A stretch of DNA of 64,000 nucleotides from Eubacterium sp. Its GTDB lineage: Bacteria; Bacillota; Clostridia; Lachnospirales; Lachnospiraceae. The notes under the pieces are model-generated. The model was not told the DNA's origin and searched no databases. It was given only the letters and a program-made list of their open reading frames with translations. The position numbers and the translations under genes are program-made. This document shows, piece after piece, positions 18,096 to 26,728 of the stretch; the first letter of the stretch is position 1, and each line of letters starts with the position of its first letter. Location of the stretch: assembly GCA_017433825.1 (NCBI GenBank), contig JAFRGL010000003.1:27045-91044 (forward strand), read 5' to 3'.

Positions 18096-18178
18096 CAGCC
18101 CGATGCCAGCACACCCACAGCCAGCATTACAGCCCCTTTCCGATATAATCTGCGAACTGTTGTTTTAAATACTGTCAT
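18095..18178 (-). CDS. 27-codon ORF resembling the start of a permease, fused in front of the regulator fragment
   Basis: GGAGGTATTTATA precedes an ATG at 18178. The product starts M-T-V-F-K-T-T-V-R-R-L-Y-R-K-G and then runs hydrophobic before a TGA that overlaps the ATG of the regulator fragment (TGATG). Basic residues ahead of a hydrophobic helix are typical of FtsX-type ABC permease N-termini, which are often encoded beside such two-component systems. It is most likely the surviving 5' end of a deleted gene, though a coupling leader peptide cannot be excluded. Confidence 0.4.
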   Translation of the reverse strand: MTVFKTTVRRLYRKGAVMLAVGVLASG

Positions 18179-18201
18179 TATAAATACCTCCTTCAATGCT
18201 T

Positions 18202-18227
18202 GAATCGTTGAATCGATTTAACGATTC
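18202..18227. promoter_or_regulatory. 26-bp near-palindrome, candidate operator
   Basis: GAATCGTT-G-AATCGATT-T-AACGATTC is its own reverse complement except for one symmetrical mismatch pair. It sits 24 nt upstream of the start codon at 18178 on the minus strand, a typical operator position for a dimeric repressor. No regulator is encoded alongside. Confidence 0.5.
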
Positions 18228-18304
18228 TTATCATAGAATGGATACCTTAACAGATTCTGAACGATATCTAAAGGATTCTAAAAAGGGCTGCAGGCCAACC
18301 AAAT

Positions 18305-18339
18305 ACACCGCAAGTCTTCCTAAAGAGGACTTGCGGTGT
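18305..18339 (-). terminator. Hairpin after the InlB-repeat surface protein gene
   Basis: ACACCGCAAGTC pairs perfectly with GACTTGCGGTGT across an 11-nt loop, 32 nt past the stop at 18371. The T-tract on the minus side is short (ATTT), so it may be a weak terminator. Confidence 0.6.
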
Positions 18340-18370
18340 GTTCATTTAAAATGATTCGCTTACATTTCTT

Positions 18371-21316
18371 CTATTTTCTAATTCTTTTTCTTCGCAATGC
18401 TATTACTGCAATCCCCAGCAGTGCTGCTGCCATCAGCATAAACCAAAGCCCGGCCTTACTCTCATCCCCTGTCTTTGCAGCCGAAGTGCCGGTTGTGGAA
18501 GCGCCTGTGTCTTTTGAAGATGTTGTCCTTGTATCTTCTGAAGAGCTGCTGTTCTTCGTCCACTTCGCGTACAGGGTGATATCTGCCGTGACAGGATCGC
18601 TGAAATCATATTCGGCTGTACACGCCGCATCCGTATACCATCCCCGGAAGGTATATCCCTCTGCGGAAGGCTCTGCCGGTTCTGTCGCGGTATCTCCGTT
18701 CTTTATCTTCTGTGTTTCCGGAGCAGTGCCGTGTCCCTGAACGTCAAACGTAACAGCTACGTCCGCCAGCCACCGGGCATACAGTGTAATATCCTCTGTG
18801 AGCGGGGTGCTGAAATCGTATTCGCTTGTGCATTCCGAATCTGTAAACCATCCGGCGAAGCTGTACCCCTCTGCGGACGGTTCTGCCGGTTCTGTCGCAG
18901 TATCTCCGTATTTGATCTGCTGTGCTTCGGGCGCAGTGCCGTGTCCCTGGACGTCAAACGTAACGATCGGGTACGCCAGCCACAGGGCATACAATGTGAT
19001 ATCCGCTGTGACAGGGATGCTGAAATCGTATTCGCTCGTGCATTCCGGATCTGTATACCACCCGGCAAAGGTATACCCTTCGGCATACGGGTCTTTCGGC
19101 TGTGTCGCAGTGCCTCCATATGGGAATGTCTGTTGACTCGGAGCATATCCATGCCCCCGGACATCAAAAGTTACATTCACATCGGCGTACCATTTGGCAT
19201 ACAAAATAACGTCCTCGTAAACAGGCTGCGCGAAATCATACTCATTGATACATCCGGCTTCCGTATACCATCCGCCGAACGTATATCCCTTTTCCTTCGG
19301 ATCGATCGGTACCGGAGCTGTTTCTCCGTCTTTTACATACCGGGTCACCGGGTCTTCCCCGTGGCCGTTCGCATCATATTCGATCTTATGGCTTCCATAA
19401 GGAAAGATTCTGACATACTTCGCAGGTTGCGTACCTGCGCCTGAGCTGAGCGTGACATACTCTGTGTACCAGGGCGGCGGCCCCTGAACGAACGTACCGG
19501 TAAACGGGTAATCGACCACATTCGTGGGGGCGATCTCAATACCGTTCCTGGCAAGAAGTGCATTCTCTGCCTCTGCTATAACACTGCTGATGCCTCCGCC
19601 TATCCGAATAGTCCCTCTAGCCCTGAGGCCATAATCATATCCATATATCCACCATGCCTTTGAAGCATCTGCCCATACGGTCCCACCGTTAATATTGATA
19701 TCTCCTTCAGCATCGATCGGACCGAGCACTGTCCCGCCATTGATAATGACATCGCTACTATATGATTGAATACCTGTCGTATCTACATACCCGTCGTCGA
19801 TTACCACATCGTTATGTGCCCAAAGGCCGTAATCGCCTCCGGTAGCTTTCACGTATCCGCTCTTGATCACAATATAGCCGGCCGCAATCCCGCACCAGTT
19901 CATTCCCAGTGCCTCGACATGACTGTTCTGGACAGTTACAGTAGATATATCATCCGAAACGATCGGTCGAACCGGATCATCAAAGACATAATAGGCATTA
20001 TCAAAGATCAGTTCCGCACCATTCATCAGATAAATACCATCAGCGGTCCCAAAAAAATTGCCTTTGAATTCCGCCTTGCCGGTGATTGTCAGAGTGATGC
20101 CATCGATTACGATCAAAGCTTTTGCCTCAAATGGCAGATCGCCCTTCAGCACCGGATTGTCAAAGGTCATTGTCTTCGTAACAGGGTCATATTTCACGGA
20201 ACCTCCGTCATGAAGTACATCATCGCAGGTCTCACTGGTAATCTGTTCGCCGTTGAACCATACAGGATATGTTTCTGCCGGATCCGTCACTTCGATCACA
20301 TACACAATGCCGTTGATCGTTACGGTCAGGGTCTCCTTCGATGTAAAGGATTTATGAGAAATGATCCTCCATGTTCCGTCTGTATTATCAATAGAGAACA
20401 GTTCCGGCGCGCTGCTTTCGGCATTTGTCACTTCTCCCGTAAGCCCCAGAATATCCAGTACCGTTTTGAGCGAAACGGTTCCGTTTCCGGGCAGTGAATA
20501 CTTCAGGGTCCCGTAGGTAAATTCCACGGTATAGTAGGAGAATCCGTCTGTTTCTGCTTTTACCGTATTCCCTTCACAGACAGTGTCCAGTGCTTCGGCT
20601 TCTCCGTCCGCAACATGGTAGACAGACGCTTCCAGATTCCGATCCGCTGCCTCTGCTGCCGCAAAGGAAACCGTTACAGAGCGGCCGTCCGCAGGCTGGA
20701 TCTCATTTCCTTCCTGATCCAGGACCTTAATGTCGAACGTATAGGAAGCAGCGACGGTCACATCCGCGGCACGTGAATTTTCCACAGCAGATCCGACGGC
20801 CTGCTGTTCGCCGTCAGAAATGCGTTCCACAGACAGAGCAGCCCCTTCCGGGAAAATGCCTTCTCCGGCAGATACACAAACGGTAATCCCATCCACCGTT
20901 TTTTCAGCCCTGAAAGCAGGATACAGAATTCCTCCTGTCCCTGTTTTCTGCGGCCGGTCTGCTGCCGGCGTTTCTTCCGGCTGTGTTTCTGCTGTCTCCG
21001 GAGCAGCTGCAGGAGCCGGTCCGTCTTCCCGGCTGCTGTCCGATATAGCTTCCTCCGACTGTGCCGATGCCGCCTCCGGAGCAGATGCATGAGCCGATTC
21101 ATCTTCCAGACCGGCATCTGATACAGTTTCTCCCGGTTGTGCCTCTGCTGTCTCCGGAGCAGCAGCTTCCGGTTCAGCTTCCCGGACCGTCTCTGCCGGT
21201 ACTGCAGCAGAGTTTTCTTCCTCTGCACGAACAGGCAGACACGCGGCAGACAGTATCCCGAGCACCATCATGCACGCAATCAAAATGCTCATTATCTTTC
21301 TGGTCGTCTTTTTCAT
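18371..21316 (-). CDS. Large InlB-repeat surface protein
   Basis: 981 residues from the ATG at 21316, which begins a clear signal peptide (cleavage near P-V-R-A). A low-complexity Ala/Glu/Pro region follows with three related units of about 27 residues. The middle (about 260-660) contains beta-helix-like stretches (VIIDGITLTITGKAEF, VIKSGYVKATGG). Four InlB_B/Listeria-Bacteroides repeats of 70 residues come next, each with VTFDVQGHG..., EGYTFAGWYTD and DITLYAKW. The end has a Ser/Thr linker, A-K-T-G-D, a hydrophobic helix and R-R-K-R-I-R-K, a sortase-like arrangement lacking a canonical LPxTG. It is probably an adhesin exposed on the cell surface. An orphan integrase lies just upstream. Confidence 0.85.
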   Translation of the reverse strand: MKKTTRKIMSILIACMMVLGILSAACLPVRAEEENSAAVPAETVREAEPEAAAPETAEAQPGETVSDAGLEDESAHASAPEAASAQSEEAISDSSREDGPAPAAAPETAETQPEETPAADRPQKTGTGGILYPAFRAEKTVDGITVCVSAGEGIFPEGAALSVERISDGEQQAVGSAVENSRAADVTVAASYTFDIKVLDQEGNEIQPADGRSVTVSFAAAEAADRNLEASVYHVADGEAEALDTVCEGNTVKAETDGFSYYTVEFTYGTLKYSLPGNGTVSLKTVLDILGLTGEVTNAESSAPELFSIDNTDGTWRIISHKSFTSKETLTVTINGIVYVIEVTDPAETYPVWFNGEQITSETCDDVLHDGGSVKYDPVTKTMTFDNPVLKGDLPFEAKALIVIDGITLTITGKAEFKGNFFGTADGIYLMNGAELIFDNAYYVFDDPVRPIVSDDISTVTVQNSHVEALGMNWCGIAAGYIVIKSGYVKATGGDYGLWAHNDVVIDDGYVDTTGIQSYSSDVIINGGTVLGPIDAEGDININGGTVWADASKAWWIYGYDYGLRARGTIRIGGGISSVIAEAENALLARNGIEIAPTNVVDYPFTGTFVQGPPPWYTEYVTLSSGAGTQPAKYVRIFPYGSHKIEYDANGHGEDPVTRYVKDGETAPVPIDPKEKGYTFGGWYTEAGCINEYDFAQPVYEDVILYAKWYADVNVTFDVRGHGYAPSQQTFPYGGTATQPKDPYAEGYTFAGWYTDPECTSEYDFSIPVTADITLYALWLAYPIVTFDVQGHGTAPEAQQIKYGDTATEPAEPSAEGYSFAGWFTDSECTSEYDFSTPLTEDITLYARWLADVAVTFDVQGHGTAPETQKIKNGDTATEPAEPSAEGYTFRGWYTDAACTAEYDFSDPVTADITLYAKWTKNSSSSEDTRTTSSKDTGASTTGTSAAKTGDESKAGLWFMLMAAALLGIAVIALRRKRIRK
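18556..19390 (-). repeat. Four tandem 210-bp coding repeats (InlB_B)
   Basis: The period is 210 nt: the block ACGTCAAACG recurs at 18741 and 18951 and in diverged form at 19161. The two units nearest the C-terminus are the most alike in DNA, the unit nearest 19390 the most diverged. Such arrays can gain or lose copies by homologous recombination. Confidence 0.85.
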
Positions 21317-21630
21317 CTTTTCAGTTCTCCCGCAATTCCCAGAAGGATCTGTGTATCCTGCCGGCCATTGTTGTTCTGTCCGACAGGATGCACTTATTGA
21401 AAGGTACATAAGCAGCGAAATCAAAGGATGTAAGTACGTATAGCCGGTCAAAATTATCGCCGATTTTATTATAACATATTCTACACCTGCCAGCCATAAA
21501 TAGTTCTAAATACCCGCCGTTTATTTTCTTGGCATTCTGCTTCACCGTATAAAAAAAGCCGTCCTCTCAAAAAGGGGGGACGGCTTTGGTATTATATTAA
21601 CATTCCATTTTATCTCTTAACATTTCCCAA
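21317..21630. other. Intergenic region between surface protein and integrase genes
   Basis: This 314-nt stretch has no credible gene. On the minus strand it holds the integrase terminator (21555-21587) and then a possible extended -10, TG-T-TATAAT, with the hexamer at 21473-21468, about 150 nt before the surface-protein start. No good -35 was found and the remaining leader shows no structure I recognise. AT content is higher than in the housekeeping regions. Confidence 0.5.
21555..21587 (-). terminator. Terminator of the integrase gene
   Basis: AAAGCCGTCC pairs with GGACGGCTTT, followed on the minus strand by a run of T. It lies 44 nt beyond the integrase stop codon. Confidence 0.88.
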
Positions 21631-22938
21631 CTACATGCTCATATCCGGAATCTCCAGTCTCGCTGTTATAATGCTTTCAATATACTCATTTATATCTTTC
21701 CTGTTTTCATCATCATGCCAGTATACTGAGACTGTTGTTATATCATCTTTTTCCTTGAATGTATGCCCACAGTTTGCTGCCACCTGAAACTGATTGAGGC
21801 CCCCGTTCAGGCAAAGACTGACGAATGTATGCCGCAGATCATGCAGCCTAATATACGGAATCTCTTCTAATCCTGCCTTTTTACGCACATTGTTCATCCG
21901 AACCAAGAATTCATGGAATCTACGACTTACTTTTCCCGGGTGAGGAAGGTAACCATTAACCAAATTAATCTTCTGCATGTAAACATAATCTTCCCCTGTA
22001 ACCGCACGGTGTAAATATTCTTCCTGCTGAGCCTTCACGTATTCAAGCAGTGTAATTAACGGTTTTGGCAATGCCGCATAGCGCTGCTTACGTTCTTTTC
22101 TATCTTTCCCGGAATCTTTTCCACCTTTCGGAACTTTAATGATGCTGCCTGTTGAAATCTGGCACCGCTGGTATTCTACATCTATAAGCTGTGCTTCTGA
22201 ATCTATATCCTTCCACCTAACGCCGCACAATTCTCCCCTTCTCAAACCGGCAAGCACAGGAAATCCTATCATAGAAAACACTGAATAATCCTTCTCGTTA
22301 TTAATTGCATACTGGATCATGTAATTCACCTGCTCAGCCGTTAATATAGTTGCTTCAAACACTTCTTTTTCACCATAATCGGCATCCCGAACAACATTTT
22401 CCCGCACACCATACCGGCCCTGATTCTTCTTCATGTATTTCCAGACGTCAACTAAATGAACACATATTTTTTGTATTGAATTGGTTCCCAGCTTATGCGG
22501 GAAGCCTGGGTGTTCTTCGCGGCACCAGTCGAAAAAATCTTCGATATCCAGCGTACTAATCTTACGTACATCCATATCTCCGAAAAAAGCTACAGCTCTT
22601 TTGGTTTGGCTCTTCTTTTGCATAGCGTAGGAATCAGACCATTTATGTTTATAATGATTTGTATATTCCTCAATTGCTTTTGAAAACGGAACCTTTTTTA
22701 CATTGTATGACCCTTTTCTGTGCTGTTTTTCGTTGTTGTTTTCACCGATAATGGCTTTTGCCTGCTTCAATGTGTCAACCGTTCTCGTAGTTTTTACCTG
22801 TCGGAGCTCCATCTCACCGGTTGCCTTGTTAAACTTCATCATCCGGCCTAAATCCAAAGTAACAATGTACTTTCCATTACTGATTTTCTGTTTGATTCCC
22901 GGATATCCCGTGTCTTTTACATCTGATTTTTTTGACAT
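21631..22938 (-). CDS. Tyrosine-type site-specific integrase (orphan)
   Basis: 435 residues. The ATG at 22938 is chosen over one eight codons earlier because AGGAGG lies 8 nt upstream of it. An N-terminal arm-binding segment (about 10-60) precedes a SAM-like core-binding domain (about 75-180) and the catalytic domain with Arg in LAGLRRGELCGV, HxxR in LHDLRHTF, the GHTF box, and the nucleophile Tyr in SVYWHDDE. This is the phage/Tn916-type integrase family. No excisionase, replication or capsid genes adjoin it, so it is the remnant or one end of an integrated element. Codon use is more AT-rich than in neighbouring core genes. Paired direct repeats upstream are candidate arm sites. Confidence 0.92.
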   Translation of the reverse strand: MSKKSDVKDTGYPGIKQKISNGKYIVTLDLGRMMKFNKATGEMELRQVKTTRTVDTLKQAKAIIGENNNEKQHRKGSYNVKKVPFSKAIEEYTNHYKHKWSDSYAMQKKSQTKRAVAFFGDMDVRKISTLDIEDFFDWCREEHPGFPHKLGTNSIQKICVHLVDVWKYMKKNQGRYGVRENVVRDADYGEKEVFEATILTAEQVNYMIQYAINNEKDYSVFSMIGFPVLAGLRRGELCGVRWKDIDSEAQLIDVEYQRCQISTGSIIKVPKGGKDSGKDRKERKQRYAALPKPLITLLEYVKAQQEEYLHRAVTGEDYVYMQKINLVNGYLPHPGKVSRRFHEFLVRMNNVRKKAGLEEIPYIRLHDLRHTFVSLCLNGGLNQFQVAANCGHTFKEKDDITTVSVYWHDDENRKDINEYIESIITARLEIPDMSM

Positions 22939-23020
22939 TCCTACTACCTCCTGATTTTCCATTTACGATAATATGGACATTTTTTTTCACATACTTCACG
23001 CAAAGGGAGTTTGCTGAAAA

Positions 23021-23084
23021 TTTTGGTAGTTTTTTGGTAGTTTTTAAGCCATCTCTGTTTGCTATAAGCAGTCAGAAATGGCTT
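23021..23084. repeat. Tandem 11-bp repeats and inverted repeat, candidate integrase att region
   Basis: TTTTGGTAG occurs at 23021 and 23032, exactly one helical turn apart, followed by the arms AAGCCAT and ATGGCTT (23046-23083). The location directly upstream of the integrase gene fits arm-type binding sites and an attachment core. The inverted repeat is also just past the response-regulator stop on the minus strand and might act in termination. Confidence 0.45.
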
Positions 23085-23117
23085 AAATACAAGGAATGTT
23101 CAATTTTCAGAGCATTT

Positions 23118-23807
23118 TTAAATCTTAAACCGGTATCCCACGCCCCAGATGGTTTCGATGTACTGGGGTTTGGCGGTGTTCAGTTCGATTTTTTCACGGA
23201 TTTTCTTGATGTGCACCGTAACCGTGGTGATATCGCCGACGGATTCCTGGGCCCAGATTTCCCGGAAAAGATCCTGCTTGGAATACACCTTGTTCGGATT
23301 GGAGGCCAGGAATGCCAGAAGGTCGAATTCCTTGGTGGTCAGGAATTTCTCTTCGTCGTTCACCCAGACGCGGCGGGCCGTGATGTCAATTTTCAGCCCC
23401 CTCACCTCTATCATGTCATTGGCCGGCGCGGAAGAGTTGACCAGCCGCTCGTAGCGGGACATATGCGCCTTAACCCTGGCCACCAGCTCGGAGGGCGAGA
23501 AGGGTTTGGTCATGTAGTCATCCGCACCGAGACCCAGGCCTCTGATTTTGTCAATGTCGTCTTTCTTGGCGGACACCATGATGATGGGAGTGTTTTTCTC
23601 CGCCCGGATCTGCCGGCAGATCTCATAGCCGTCCACCTTCGGCAGCATCAGGTCCAGAATGTAAAGGTCGAAATTCTCCGACAGCGCCCGGGCAAGGCCC
23701 GTATCCCCGCTGCCTTCAATCTCCACTTCAAAACCGGAAAGCTCCAGATAGTCTTTCTCCAGCTCCGCAATTGCCTCTTCGTCTTCAATAATCAGGATTT
23801 TGCTCAC
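23118..23807 (-). CDS. OmpR/PhoB family response regulator
   Basis: 229 residues starting at GTG (23807) with GGGAG upstream. Receiver domain with acidic pair IIEDEEA, phospho-acceptor Asp in LYILDLMLPKVDGYE and Lys in YMTKPFS; winged-helix domain from about residue 130 ending in TIWGVGYRFKI. It is the output of the kinase encoded 18 nt upstream. In most Firmicutes the regulator comes first; here the kinase gene is first. The regulated genes cannot be told from sequence. Confidence 0.95.
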   Translation of the reverse strand: MSKILIIEDEEAIAELEKDYLELSGFEVEIEGSGDTGLARALSENFDLYILDLMLPKVDGYEICRQIRAEKNTPIIMVSAKKDDIDKIRGLGLGADDYMTKPFSPSELVARVKAHMSRYERLVNSSAPANDMIEVRGLKIDITARRVWVNDEEKFLTTKEFDLLAFLASNPNKVYSKQDLFREIWAQESVGDITTVTVHIKKIREKIELNTAKPQYIETIWGVGYRFKI

Positions 23808-23825
23808 GTCTGTTTTCTCCCTTCC

Positions 23826-25367
23826 TTATTGACTGATATTCATCTGCGTGCCCGTGCCCGCATTGTATTTCCTTAAAACAAATGTCATGACGGTACCTTC
23901 TCCTTCGGTACCTCCGGCCCAGATCTTGCCGCCGTGGTCTTCCAGGATTTTCTTCACGATGGAAAGGCCGATGCCGCTGCCGCCGCGGGTGGAATTCCGG
24001 GACGCATCGGTGCGGTAGAAACGGTCGAATATCTTCACACGGTCTTTCGCCGGAATTCCCCGGCCGTTGTCCTCTATCTCCACCTGGATGAAATCATCCG
24101 CGTCCAGCACCCGCATTTCGATAAACCGGTAGGTTTTGTCCATGTATTTGACGGAGTTGTTGACGATATTGTGGATAACCCTGGTCAGCTGCTCCGCGTC
24201 GGCGATGATTTCCGTGCTCTCGTCCACGCCGTCCACGAAGGAAAATGTGATATTCTCGGGCTCCAGCTCCAGTTCCAGTTCGGAGGCGCAGTCCGTGAAA
24301 TATTCGTGGGCGTTGACCCTGGCGAAATTATAGGGGATACGGTTCGTGTCTATTTTCGAATACAGTGTAAGCTCATTGATGAGCTTGTCCATCTCGTTTG
24401 CCTTGTTGTAAATGGTGCGGATATAACGTTCCATTTTCTCCGGCGTATCCGCCACGCCGTCCATAATGCCTTCCACATAGCCCTTCACGGCGGTAATCGG
24501 CGTTTTCAGGTCATGGGAGATGTTGGTGATCAGTTCTTTCGACTCCGCGTCGAAAATCATACGTGATTCCTGGGCTTCCTGCATCTGCTTGCGCATGTTC
24601 TCGAAACTGTCGATCAGCTCGTCAATTTCCGAAATGCCGTTGCCGCTGATGGAGAAATCCAGATTGCCGTCACGGATATTTTTGGTGGCGCGGGTCAGCT
24701 TGCTGATGGGGGAAATAACGCCCCGGTAAATCCACAGGCTCATGATAAAGCTGGTGCCCACCATGATGAGGATGAACACGTAGCCCATCTCGTAAATCCA
24801 GTGGCTGTAGCCCGCGTACAGCTGGGTCAGGTCGCTCACCAGGAAAACGCTGCCGGCCTTGTCCCCGTCGGTGAACGCTATCTGCTTGACAAGAATGCTC
24901 TCCACCGAGTTCGTCCTTGTCCATCCGAAGGAATCCGTTACGTCCGTCTTCGGCAGGATCTGCCGCATGATATTGTCGGAAATTCTCTCCGTGCCGTTGT
25001 AAATGATGCTGCCGTCTACGCGGACCACCAAAGAAGCCTGCCGTTCCGCAAGCGCTGCATTGTAATCATTCAGGTAATTCATGCTGGTCAGGTTTTCCGG
25101 ATTCTTAAGCGCCGTATTCCTTAGATTGTCAAAATCCCCGTCGGTGGCGGAGGCCAGCATCATGGAGTTGTTGAAAAGGGTGGAAAAGGAGCTGCTTTCA
25201 ATACCGTACTGGGTGCTTAAGGACCTGGTTTTCACATTTAAGAGCACAGTAAAGGAGATCATAATCAATATGATCGGGACAAGAATCATGATAAGGAATG
25301 CCATAAATATCCGGGCGGACAGCCCCATGGGCAGTCTGTTTTTGCCGCCGAACAGATCCTCAAACAT
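23826..25367 (-). CDS. Membrane sensor histidine kinase with HAMP domain
   Basis: 513 residues. Two transmembrane helices (about 18-40 and 180-205) bracket an extracytoplasmic sensor of about 140 residues. A HAMP domain follows (SKLTRATKNIRDGNLDF), then H-box SHDLKTPITAVKGY, N-box NIVNNSVKYM, G1 EDNGRGIPAKD and G2 GGSGIGLSIVKKI. All catalytic boxes are intact, in contrast to the decayed kinase at 16.3-17.7 kb. The ligand is unknown. It forms an operon with the regulator downstream. Confidence 0.95.
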   Translation of the reverse strand: MFEDLFGGKNRLPMGLSARIFMAFLIMILVPIILIMISFTVLLNVKTRSLSTQYGIESSSFSTLFNNSMMLASATDGDFDNLRNTALKNPENLTSMNYLNDYNAALAERQASLVVRVDGSIIYNGTERISDNIMRQILPKTDVTDSFGWTRTNSVESILVKQIAFTDGDKAGSVFLVSDLTQLYAGYSHWIYEMGYVFILIMVGTSFIMSLWIYRGVISPISKLTRATKNIRDGNLDFSISGNGISEIDELIDSFENMRKQMQEAQESRMIFDAESKELITNISHDLKTPITAVKGYVEGIMDGVADTPEKMERYIRTIYNKANEMDKLINELTLYSKIDTNRIPYNFARVNAHEYFTDCASELELELEPENITFSFVDGVDESTEIIADAEQLTRVIHNIVNNSVKYMDKTYRFIEMRVLDADDFIQVEIEDNGRGIPAKDRVKIFDRFYRTDASRNSTRGGSGIGLSIVKKILEDHGGKIWAGGTEGEGTVMTFVLRKYNAGTGTQMNISQ

Positions 25368-25389
25368 AACAGCAGACTCCTTGCGGAAT

Positions 25390-25415
25390 CCCCGGAAGCT
25401 TATGGGCTTCCGGGG
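25390..25415 (+). terminator. Strong hairpin with T-run on the plus strand, antisense to the gene order
   Basis: CCCCGGAAGC and GCTTCCGGGG form a perfect 10-bp stem with a 6-nt loop. TTTTT follows on the plus strand, while the minus side is GATTCC. Both flanking genes are on the minus strand, so it would stop pfp transcripts only weakly, or stop an antisense RNA rising from the kinase region. Confidence 0.6.
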
Positions 25416-25436
25416 TTTTTAAAACAGGTTGATTAA

Positions 25437-26660
25437 TCAGTCTTCCAGCACCAGGTGCTTCGGAATGCCGTCCACCATCAGGGGATAGCTCTCGCCGATG
25501 ATAAGCGGGCAGGCGTATTTCATGAACTCTTCGGACACATCGGTGCCGCCTTCGGTAATCCATTCGGCGGGAACGCAGCGCTCGTCATTGGCGATCTGGT
25601 GCACGTCCTTAAATCCGATGGTACACAGGTAGGGTTCATCTGAAACCCTTTCAAATACGGCCATCAGGCCGTTTTTGCCCTCCAGGGCGGCTTTCACGGC
25701 CGCGCCGCCGGAGGCGAAAGCTTCGTTTATGTCTGTCAGAGATGCAATGTGGGCAGCGGATCTCTGCAGGGTGGAAAGCTCGATGGCCCTGGTTTTTGCC
25801 TTGAATTTCTCACAGTAGGCAGCCAGGAAAGCGGCGGTTCCGCCCATCTGCTTGTGTCCGAAAGCGTCAACCGCCTTATCGGCAGCCGCGTATTCGCAGA
25901 TGAAGGTGCCCTTGTCATCGTGGATGCCTTCCGATACGGCAATGAGAAGGTTGTTTTTCACCTTCAGGAGGGCTTCGATGCGGGCATCGAAATCCGCCAT
26001 ATCGAAATTGGACTCCGGCAGGTAGATAAGATCCGGTCCGGTGCAGCCTTCGCCCCTGGAAAGGGCGGTGGCGGCGGTGAGCCAGCCGGCGTTCCTACCC
26101 ATGACTTCCACCACATAGATGGTCTTCTGCGTGGAGTAAACCACCTCGTCGCGGATAGCTTCCCTTACGGCGGTGGCCACGTATTTGGCCGCGCTGCCGT
26201 ATCCCGGGGTATGGTCCGTCTGGGCCAGGTCATTGTCGATGGTCTTGGGGGCGCCTACAAATTTGATATCGGAGCCCGTAAGTTCGGCATAGTCCGCCAG
26301 CTTGCGGATGGTGTCCATGGAATCATTTCCGCCGATATAGATGAAGGCTGCGATTTCCAGCTTCTTTAAGGTGGCGAAAATCTTCTCGTAGGTTTCCTTG
26401 TCCTTCTCGAAATCCGGCAGCTTGAACCGGCAGGATCCCAGGAAGGATGCCGGCGTTTTCTTCAAGAGCTCCAGCTCCAGGTCTGATTTCAAAACGTCAT
26501 CCAGAAGCACATACCGCTCGTCCAGCAGTCCCTGGATACCGTTTCTCATGCCGTATACCTTGTCCGCGCCGCATTTCTTCGCCATGGAAAAGACACCGGC
26601 CAGGCTGGCGTTGATGACCGCTGTCGGTCCGCCGGATTGTCCCACAATCACATTTTTCAT
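25437..26660 (-). CDS. pfp: 6-phosphofructokinase, pyrophosphate-dependent type
   Basis: 407 residues. Family blocks: GQSGGPTAVINASLAG, IYIGGNDSMDTIRKL, GAPKTIDNDLAQTDHTPGYGSAAKY and VEVMGRNAGWLTAATAL. The GGND phosphoryl-donor loop and the PKTIDND motif match group II/long pyrophosphate-type enzymes of Clostridia more than classical ATP-PfkA (GGDGS). It phosphorylates fructose 6-phosphate, saving ATP during fermentation; donor choice is inferred. AGGAGGAG precedes the ATG. Confidence 0.88.
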   Translation of the reverse strand: MKNVIVGQSGGPTAVINASLAGVFSMAKKCGADKVYGMRNGIQGLLDERYVLLDDVLKSDLELELLKKTPASFLGSCRFKLPDFEKDKETYEKIFATLKKLEIAAFIYIGGNDSMDTIRKLADYAELTGSDIKFVGAPKTIDNDLAQTDHTPGYGSAAKYVATAVREAIRDEVVYSTQKTIYVVEVMGRNAGWLTAATALSRGEGCTGPDLIYLPESNFDMADFDARIEALLKVKNNLLIAVSEGIHDDKGTFICEYAAADKAVDAFGHKQMGGTAAFLAAYCEKFKAKTRAIELSTLQRSAAHIASLTDINEAFASGGAAVKAALEGKNGLMAVFERVSDEPYLCTIGFKDVHQIANDERCVPAEWITEGGTDVSEEFMKYACPLIIGESYPLMVDGIPKHLVLED

Positions 26661-26728
26661 TGCAGTTCTCCTCCTGTAAACAGTTATTCTGAAATATTAC
26701 AATTATTGCTGTCTCTGTTTTATTCTTC

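Noticed and set aside
18556-19390. CRISPR-like array
   Set aside because: The 210-bp repeats are coding, contiguous and without spacers.
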